Below are positions 58,463-64,000 of a DNA stretch of 64,000 bases, piece after piece. The stretch is from Psychrobacillus sp042945595. GTDB lineage: Bacteria; Bacillota; Bacilli; Bacillales_A; Planococcaceae. Made by a program: the position numbers and the translations under genes. The first letter of the stretch is position 1. Every line of letters begins with the position of its first letter. The notes below the pieces were generated by a model, which had not been told where the DNA came from, did no database searches, and saw nothing but the letters and a program-made list of their open reading frames with translations. The stretch lies in assembly GCF_042945595.1 (NCBI RefSeq), contig NZ_CP168493.1, forward strand, positions 1,488,001 to 1,552,000. The letters are read 5' to 3'.

Positions 58463-59941
58463 ATGTCAAGTAAACTATATGAACAAATAGCAGAGCGTAC
58501 TAATGGAGATGTGTATATTGGTGTTGTAGGGCCGGTTCGAGTTGGTAAATCTACTTTTGTGAAACGAGTAATGGAGCTAGTTGTTATTCCTAATATAAAA
58601 GAGGAATCAGAGAGATTGCGAGCTCAAGATGAGCTTCCGCAAAGCTCACCTGGAAATGTCATTATGACGGCTGAGCCAAAATTTGTTCCTGCGCATGGAA
58701 CAAATATTTATCTAGGAGAAGAACAATTACGATTACAAATTAGGTTAGTAGACTGTGTAGGGTACATGATTGATGGAATAAAAACGCATTCAGGAGAAGA
58801 AGGGCAAAAACTAGTGCATACACCATGGCATAGTGAACCCATTCCATTTGAAGAAGCTGCAAGAATCGGAACAGACAAAGTGATACGTGATCACTCTACA
58901 ATTGGGATAGTTGTGACAACGGATGGCTCCGTTAATAATATTCCGAGAAAAGCAGCAGAGAATGCAGAAAAACAGATCATTGCTCAATTAAAAGAAATTG
59001 GCAAGCCATTTGTCATCGTTTTAAATAGTAAAATGCCGGGTCATGCTGATACAATTCATTTATGCGATGAGTTACAAAAAGAACATGAAGTACCTGTAAT
59101 TGCAGTAGCGGTGGATAGAATGACTGCAGAGGAAATTCAATACATACTCCAACAGGCACTTTATGAATTCCCGATTACAGATATTGAACTCGTTAAACCA
59201 GATTGGACCGATGTCTTAGAGCCGGATCATTTTGTTAACAATGCTATTACATCGTCGTTGCAAGAATGGCTTCAAATCGTATCTAAAATGAAAGATGTGA
59301 AAGAACTTGCCGCTAGATTTAAACAAGTTCCCTTCATTCAATCAGCAGACGTAGTAGAAGCGAACCCCGGACGAGGCTCTGCATGCATACAAATTGGCCT
59401 GAAACCAGAAGTATTTCAAGAAGTTTGTGATGAATGGTTAGATGAGCCAATTCAATCTAAAAAAGATTGGCTTTTATTTGTAAAAGAAGCTTCTACTGCT
59501 AAAAAAGCTTATAATAAATTTTCGGAAGCATTAGAGGCGGCCAAAAAACATGGATATGGGGTATCGCTCCCTACTATTCATGATTTCCAACCCTCAGCAC
59601 CTGAAATTATAAAACAAAATAATTTTTATGGAGTTAGCTTAAAAGCAAAAGCAGCATCCCTCCATATAATTCGAGTAGATATGGAAGCGGAATTTGCCCC
59701 TTTAATCGGTTCTGAATTTCATAGTCAGCAGCTGCTAAAAGATTTAAAACATGGCTATTTGCATGATCGAGATGCATTGTGGCAAACACAAGTTTTTGGT
59801 ACTTCCTTAGTGGAAGTAATGAAAGAGAGTTTACGTTATAAAACAGAAAATGTATCTGTACTTGCGAAAAAAAGAATGCGTGAAACGATTGAAAGAATGG
59901 TAAACGAAGGAGATAGAGGTTTAATTACGTTTATTTTATAA
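58463..59941 (+). CDS. spoIVA: stage IV sporulation protein A
   Basis: ATPase that polymerises on the forespore surface to form the basement layer of the spore coat. The 492 residues equal the B. subtilis length. Walker A is GPVRVGKST (about 22-30), with the TRAFAC-like DCVGYM and a conserved C-terminal domain ending NEGDRGLITFIL. AAAGGAGAG selects the ATG at 58463. Expected to be transcribed by sigma-E; I could not fix the promoter. Confidence 0.97.
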   Translation: MSSKLYEQIAERTNGDVYIGVVGPVRVGKSTFVKRVMELVVIPNIKEESERLRAQDELPQSSPGNVIMTAEPKFVPAHGTNIYLGEEQLRLQIRLVDCVGYMIDGIKTHSGEEGQKLVHTPWHSEPIPFEEAARIGTDKVIRDHSTIGIVVTTDGSVNNIPRKAAENAEKQIIAQLKEIGKPFVIVLNSKMPGHADTIHLCDELQKEHEVPVIAVAVDRMTAEEIQYILQQALYEFPITDIELVKPDWTDVLEPDHFVNNAITSSLQEWLQIVSKMKDVKELAARFKQVPFIQSADVVEANPGRGSACIQIGLKPEVFQEVCDEWLDEPIQSKKDWLLFVKEASTAKKAYNKFSEALEAAKKHGYGVSLPTIHDFQPSAPEIIKQNNFYGVSLKAKAASLHIIRVDMEAEFAPLIGSEFHSQQLLKDLKHGYLHDRDALWQTQVFGTSLVEVMKESLRYKTENVSVLAKKRMRETIERMVNEGDRGLITFIL

Positions 59942-60066
59942 AATGGTTAATAATGGAATTTTAACTTCGAAAAATATCAAATAATTACACTGTGTATTCC
60001 TTGAACAAAGGTAGATAAAGTCGTTGATAATATGCAGAAAATTTAAAAAATAACCTAATTAATTGG

Positions 60067-60110
60067 AACGGGACTTTTCGCGTCTATGCGAAAAGTCCCG
60101 TTATTTCATT
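60067..60110 (+). terminator. terminator of spoIVA
   Basis: AACGGGACTTTTCGC (60067-60081) and GCGAAAAGTCCCGTT (60088-60102), perfect 15-bp stem with a 6-base loop. The T tract is short (ATTTC). The 59942-60066 spacer shows no gene. Confidence 0.75.
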
Positions 60111-60232
60111 AAATTCATTGTTTTTTGCTTAAAGTTCTTAAAACACGTGCAAATTGTGTTGCGAAGCCTTTTTGGTTGTGATACTCTTTTTACAGGATTG
60201 AAGCTATCTTCCTTTGAGAGGAGGTGAATGTT

Positions 60233-60505
60233 ATGAATAAAACAGAACTAGTGAACTCTGTTGCTGAAGCTACAGAACTTTCTAAGAAAGATGCTTCTAA
60301 AGCAGTTGAAGCTGTATTTGAATCAATTCAAACTGCTCTTGCAGATGGTGAAAAAGTTCAATTAATCGGTTTTGGTAACTTTGAGGTACGTGAACGTGCT
60401 GCACGTAAAGGACGTAATCCTCAAACAGGTAAAGAAATCGACATCGCTGCAAGCAAGGTACCTGCTTTCAAACCAGGTAAAGCGCTTAAAGACGCAGTTA
60501 AATAA
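60233..60505 (+). CDS. hup: DNA-binding protein HU (HBsu)
   Basis: Abundant nucleoid protein that bends DNA. 90 residues, typical length. The signature GFGNFEVRERAARKGRNPQT and the end VPAFKPGKALKDAVK are complete. GAGGAGGTG selects the ATG at 60233. Monocistronic, with its own terminator; folE follows, as hbs-folE does in B. subtilis. Confidence 0.97.
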   Translation: MNKTELVNSVAEATELSKKDASKAVEAVFESIQTALADGEKVQLIGFGNFEVRERAARKGRNPQTGKEIDIAASKVPAFKPGKALKDAVK

Positions 60506-60522
60506 CTGATGTTGTCGTACAT

Positions 60523-60570
60523 AGAACGGTTACCTTGAAGCTAGCTTCTTGGTAGCCGTTCTTTTCTTTT
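60523..60570 (+). terminator. terminator of hup
   Basis: AGAACGGTTACC pairs with GGTAGCCGTTCT around an inner GAAGC-TA-GCTTC hairpin, followed by TTTTCTTTTT. Confidence 0.85.
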
Positions 60571-60626
60571 TGGCAATGACAGAAAAGAAACGATAAATAT
60601 ACATAATTGAAAAATATTTATTATCT

Positions 60627-60654
60627 TTGAATCGTATGCTAAGATTCTTATGAT
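60627..60654 (+). promoter_or_regulatory. sigma-A promoter of folE
   Basis: TTGAAT (60627-60632), 16-base spacer, TATGAT (60649-60654), 30 bases before the folE start. Confidence 0.6.
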
Positions 60655-60684
60655 TACGAAGTTGGTTTAGGAGGTATAACAAAA

Positions 60685-61254
60685 ATGAAAAATGTCGATT
60701 TAGAAAAAATAGAAGAAGCAGTGAAGATGATACTAGTAGCTGTGGGTGAAGATCCTTTTAGAGAAGGTTTACTGGATACACCGAAAAGAGTAGCTAAAAT
60801 GTATTCGGAAATGTTTGAGGGATTGCATCAGGATCCAAAAGAATATTTTCAAACTGTTTTTAACGAAGAGCATGAAGAGCTAGTATTAGTAAAAGATATA
60901 CCATTTTATTCAATGTGTGAGCATCATTTAGTGCCATTTTACGGTAAAGCACATGTTGCCTATATTCCACGAAATGGAGTTGTGACTGGGCTGAGTAAAC
61001 TTGCTAGAGCGGTAGAAACAACCGCGAGACGTCCTCAACTTCAAGAGAGAATTACATCTACAGTTGCAGATGATATAATGGAGATGCTAAACCCACATGG
61101 TGTTTATGTTGTAGTGGAAGCGGAGCATATGTGTATGACAATGCGAGGTATAAAAAAACCAGGTTCAAAAACCGTTACTGCTGTTGCACGCGGTATATTA
61201 GAAACGGATGATATAAAACGTTCCGAAATCTTATCTTTCATTCAGATGAGGTAA
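60685..61254 (+). CDS. folE: GTP cyclohydrolase I
   Basis: First enzyme of folate synthesis, GTP to dihydroneopterin triphosphate. 189 residues. Zinc ligands are in SMCEHHLVPF and in the C-terminal HMCMTMRG; the GTP-site segment is TGLSKLARAVE. TAGGAGG precedes the ATG. It is called mtrA in B. subtilis because it precedes mtrB; the same order is kept here. Confidence 0.96.
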   Translation: MKNVDLEKIEEAVKMILVAVGEDPFREGLLDTPKRVAKMYSEMFEGLHQDPKEYFQTVFNEEHEELVLVKDIPFYSMCEHHLVPFYGKAHVAYIPRNGVVTGLSKLARAVETTARRPQLQERITSTVADDIMEMLNPHGVYVVVEAEHMCMTMRGIKKPGSKTVTAVARGILETDDIKRSEILSFIQMR

Positions 61255-61259
61255 CTGTT

Positions 61260-61289
61260 TTGGATGAATGGACAAGAATATGGTATGAT
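61260..61289 (+). promoter_or_regulatory. candidate internal promoter of mtrB
   Basis: TTGGAT (61260-61265), 18 bases, TATGAT (61284-61289). Confidence 0.5.
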
Positions 61290-61321
61290 AAAAAAAGACT
61301 TCGAACAAAGGAGACTTTAAA

Positions 61322-61546
61322 ATGTCTAGTTCAGATTTTATCGTAATCAAAGCAGAAGAAGATGGTGTACATGTAATCGGATTGACTCGTGGTACAGATA
61401 CTAAATTCCATCATTCTGAAAAGTTAGATACAGGTGAAGTAATGATTGCTCAATTTACAGAACATACTTCAGCAATGAAAATTAGAGGAAAAGCGTCTAT
61501 TCAAACAGCTAATGGCGTGATTCAAAGTGATTCCAAAAAAATGTAG
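61322..61546 (+). CDS. mtrB: trp RNA-binding attenuation protein TRAP
   Basis: Forms an 11-subunit ring that, with tryptophan bound, wraps (G/U)AG-repeat RNA and shuts off trp genes. 74 residues. The beta-strand segments FIVIKAEEDGVHVIGLTRG and the RNA/Trp contacts in TEHTSAMKIRGKASI are intact. AAAGGAG precedes the ATG. The target trp genes are not in the window. Confidence 0.96.
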   Translation: MSSSDFIVIKAEEDGVHVIGLTRGTDTKFHHSEKLDTGEVMIAQFTEHTSAMKIRGKASIQTANGVIQSDSKKM

Positions 61547-61593
61547 TTAACTATATAGAAGATTAACCGCAGTTGAGAAATGGAGTAAAGTGT

Positions 61594-62355
61594 ATGAACG
61601 AAGCATTGATATTACAACATGTGGAAACCTATAAAAAGAATATTCTTATGCAACTTCAACAAAGCACTTTGCAAAAATACATCGGAATACCTGTAGTTGA
61701 TGAAGATCGGTTATTTTTCACAATTTTACCATTACTAAATGAGGAAGATTGGGATAATTCGGTAGAGGTTTCTGCAATCGCTGTGTCCCTTATTTTTTCT
61801 GCTCTTGCTGCACATGATTTAGTGAAGGAAGAAAATGCGACGGCTAAATCACAACAATTACAAGTGCTAGCGGGTGATTATTATAGTGGTCGGTATTACC
61901 AACTTCTGGCTAGCGAAAATAAAATAGATTTAATCCAACTATTGTCTAATAGTGTTGCAATCATTACAGAGCATAAGTCTAGATTTTATGATCTAGAAGA
62001 TTACACACTGGAAGAATTAATTCAATCGATTCAACTAATCGAAAGTAAACCAATCGAACGATTTTTAGAATATTACGCTTATCATGAGTATGTGTATATT
62101 ATGAATGAAGCATTATTACTAGCAGCATTAAAAAAAGAGTTAGTTGCCTTCGAAAAAAACGAAAAAACATTTTATATAAGTAAATCTAAAATATTTCAAT
62201 TGAATATGGACGCACTTCGCCTTGAAATTGAAAAAATCGAACTTACACTAGTGCAAGTCGTTCGTTCGTCAGATTTATTAAATGAATCCTTGAAAGATGC
62301 GATTTTAGAGCGAGTGAGCAACCATTCACTGGAAAAGCAATTGAGAGAAGGGTAA
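61594..62355 (+). CDS. hepS: heptaprenyl diphosphate synthase component I
   Basis: Non-catalytic small subunit that sets the chain length of the menaquinone side-chain prenyl synthase. 253 residues, mainly helical. The diagnostic segment is QVLAGDYYSGRYYQLLAS. GGAG 8 bases upstream favours ATG 61594 over the TTG at 61573. It lies 2 bp before menG, and the hepS-menG-hepT order is as in B. subtilis. Confidence 0.9.
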   Translation: MNEALILQHVETYKKNILMQLQQSTLQKYIGIPVVDEDRLFFTILPLLNEEDWDNSVEVSAIAVSLIFSALAAHDLVKEENATAKSQQLQVLAGDYYSGRYYQLLASENKIDLIQLLSNSVAIITEHKSRFYDLEDYTLEELIQSIQLIESKPIERFLEYYAYHEYVYIMNEALLLAALKKELVAFEKNEKTFYISKSKIFQLNMDALRLEIEKIELTLVQVVRSSDLLNESLKDAILERVSNHSLEKQLREG

Positions 62356-62357
62356 AC

Positions 62358-63062
62358 GTGGGGAAATCAAAAGAACAATATGTACACGAGGTTTTCGAAA
62401 GTATTTCAGATAACTATGATTCGATGAATTCGGTCATTAGTTTTCAGCAACATATAAAATGGCGTACCGACACGATGAAAGCAATGCAGGTGAAAAATGG
62501 AAGTAAAGCACTTGACGTTTGCTGTGGTACGGCTGATTGGACAATTGCTTTAGCTGGAGCGACCGGACCAACCGGAAAAGTTATTGGATTAGATTTTAGT
62601 CAAAATATGTTGAATGTAGGAAAAGATAAAGTAAAAAATATTACTCAAATTGAACTGATTCAAGGGAATGCAATGGAGCTACCTTTTGAAGATAATTCAT
62701 TTGATTATGTAACTATTGGCTTTGGGCTACGAAATGTTCCAGATTATAAACAAGTGCTGGAAGAGATGAAACGAGTTGCAAAACCGGGTGGTATGGTCGT
62801 TTGTTTAGAAACTTCGCAACCAGATTCTAAATTATTTAATGTTGGCTTCCGCTTTTATTTCCGTTATGTGATGCCTTTGTTCGGAAAACTATTTGCGAAA
62901 AGCTACAAAGAATATTCGTGGCTTCAAGAATCAGCAAAGGACTTTCCAAATAGAGAAACTTTGTCCCAGTTATTCGAAGAAGTTGGTTTGAAAAAAGTAT
63001 CAAATAAGCCTTATAGTGGTGGAGCAGCAGCGAGGCATATTGGTTTTAAGAAAGATATTTGA
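62358..63062 (+). CDS. menG: demethylmenaquinone methyltransferase
   Basis: SAM-dependent C-methylation that completes menaquinone. 234 residues of the UbiE/MenG family. The SAM site is LDVCCGTADWTIAL, then VIGLDFSQNML and GNAMELPFEDNSFDYVTIGF. The C-terminal signature is YSGGAAARHIGFK. The GTG start follows GAGAAGGG by 5 bases. Confidence 0.95.
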   Translation: MGKSKEQYVHEVFESISDNYDSMNSVISFQQHIKWRTDTMKAMQVKNGSKALDVCCGTADWTIALAGATGPTGKVIGLDFSQNMLNVGKDKVKNITQIELIQGNAMELPFEDNSFDYVTIGFGLRNVPDYKQVLEEMKRVAKPGGMVVCLETSQPDSKLFNVGFRFYFRYVMPLFGKLFAKSYKEYSWLQESAKDFPNRETLSQLFEEVGLKKVSNKPYSGGAAARHIGFKKDI

Positions 63063-63081
63063 GTGGGAGAAGGTATTATCT

Positions 63082-64000
63082 GTGGATAAGATGAAGTTGA
63101 AATTACTTTATTCCGATTTAAAATCGGATTTAGATGTCATCGAAAAAGAACTAGCAACTGCAGTGAATTCTTCTTCTCACTTATTAAATGAGGCTTCTCT
63201 TCATTTACTTCTTGCTGGAGGAAAGAGAATTCGTCCTGTTTTTGTCTTACTTTCAGCAAAGTTTGGCGATTATTCAATTGACTCCATAAAAAATGTTGCT
63301 GTGCCTGTTGAACTTATTCATATGGCCTCACTTGTACATGATGATGTAATAGACGACGCGGAAACAAGAAGAGGAAGAGAAACAGTAAAAACTCAGTGGA
63401 ATAATAGAGTAGCGATGTATACTGGAGATTTTCTCTTTGCTAGAGCGATTGAATACATAACAGTGTTACAAAATACATATGCACATGAAGTGTTATCTCA
63501 TACGATGGTAGAACTTTGTATTGGTGAAATATTACAAATTGAAGATAAGCATTTAATAGACCAAACTGTTCGAGATTACTTAAGACGGATAAAGCGGAAA
63601 ACGGCCATTCTAATTTCAGCAAGTTGTGCTTTAGGTGCAATTGCCTCTGGGGCAGATGAAAAAACGATTAGACACTTAAAGCGATTTGGTTATTATGTAG
63701 GTATGTCTTTTCAAATCATTGATGATATATTAGATATTACTTCGACAGATGAACAGCTTGGTAAACCAGCTGGAAGTGATTTATTGCAAGGTAATATAAC
63801 TTTACCCGTTCTTTATGTCAAAAATGAACCAGCTATCGCTCCTTTATTAAAGGAAATGCTAGATGGAAGTATTTCAGAAGACAACAAGCAACAGCTATTA
63901 ACGGAAATCCGTAATTCCGACGCGATTAACCATGCCAAACAAGTAAGTAATATGTATTTGCAAAAGGCATTAAATGAAGTGAAGCAATTGCCAACTAACT
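63082..64000 (+). CDS. hepT: heptaprenyl diphosphate synthase component II (3' end outside window)
   Basis: Catalytic trans-prenyltransferase subunit that extends farnesyl diphosphate to the C35 side chain of menaquinone. The frame is open to the window end, with about 306 of an expected 320 residues present. First Asp-rich motif DDVIDD at about residues 87-92, second DDILD about 130 residues later, then GKPAGSDLLQGNITLP. AGAAGG 8 bases upstream supports GTG 63082; an ATG three codons on is the alternative. Pairs with hepS. Confidence 0.95.
   Translation, partial: MDKMKLKLLYSDLKSDLDVIEKELATAVNSSSHLLNEASLHLLLAGGKRIRPVFVLLSAKFGDYSIDSIKNVAVPVELIHMASLVHDDVIDDAETRRGRETVKTQWNNRVAMYTGDFLFARAIEYITVLQNTYAHEVLSHTMVELCIGEILQIEDKHLIDQTVRDYLRRIKRKTAILISASCALGAIASGADEKTIRHLKRFGYYVGMSFQIIDDILDITSTDEQLGKPAGSDLLQGNITLPVLYVKNEPAIAPLLKEMLDGSISEDNKQQLLTEIRNSDAINHAKQVSNMYLQKALNEVKQLPTN

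Overview
This 64 kb window is a stretch of chromosome from a low-GC, spore-forming Firmicute. Gene content and order follow Bacillus subtilis closely in several blocks. Three things point to the Planococcaceae (Psychrobacillus, Lysinibacillus or Sporosarcina type) rather than Bacillus itself: the AT-rich base composition, the collapsed versions of Bacillus gene clusters, and the intergenic repeats. The family placement is inference from protein similarity remembered without a search. No rRNA, tRNA, CRISPR, prophage or intact insertion sequence was seen.

Layout. 1-3.2 kb: end of the yneB-ynzC-tkt-yneF block next to lexA. 3.2-6.7 kb: yqkD and yqkE homologues flanking a divergent HMG-CoA lyase and thiolase pair. 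6.9-12.9 kb: accessory genes, namely a YczE-like membrane protein with a divergent LysR regulator, a membrane-anchored MutS-family ATPase, a GNAT, a HAD phosphatase, a small zinc-ribbon-like membrane protein and a lipoprotein. 12.9-19 kb: yqkF, nudF, a membrane protein in the spoIIM position, fur, xerD, deoB and pdp. 19-22 kb: a gene-poor region with one probably imported oxidoreductase and several repeats, in the place dacF occupies in B. subtilis. 22-26.5 kb: the spoIIA operon (spoIIAA-spoIIAB-sigF), joined directly to spoVAF and lysA without spoVAA-AE. 26.5-38.7 kb: ribT, ypuF, scpA-scpB, a dacB-like carboxypeptidase, rluB, resABC, resDE and sigX-rsiX. 38.7-47.5 kb: an FMN riboswitch with ribU, fer, ypbB-recQ-ypbE, a CBS protein, ypbG and ypdA. 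47.5-64 kb: ansA, prsW, sleB-ypeB, ypfA, cmk-plsC-ypfD, der-gpsA, yphE-yphF, spoIVA, hup, folE-mtrB and the menaquinone genes hepS-menG-hepT (cut by the window end).

How the genes work together. Sporulation and germination are spread through the window (spoIIA, spoVAF, dacB-like, sleB-ypeB, spoIVA). Respiration is represented by ResABC cytochrome c maturation, its ResDE regulators and menaquinone synthesis. Envelope stress is represented by SigX-RsiX and PrsW. Iron and redox control is represented by Fur, ferredoxin and YpdA.

The most unusual signal is a dispersed, non-coding element of roughly 260-380 bp with four copies (20671-20894, 21279-21654, 40647-41026, 47231-47492). Three copies carry a 16-17 bp hairpin whose outer sequence differs between copies while both arms change together. 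Two copies end exactly at the stop codon of a convergent gene (fer, ansA). This looks like selection for a folded RNA or cruciform DNA. I do not recognise the family. A second palindromic repeat family (20973-21162 and, inverted, 39259-39385) and a 32-bp tandem repeat (19210-19286) lie in the same gene-poor zones.
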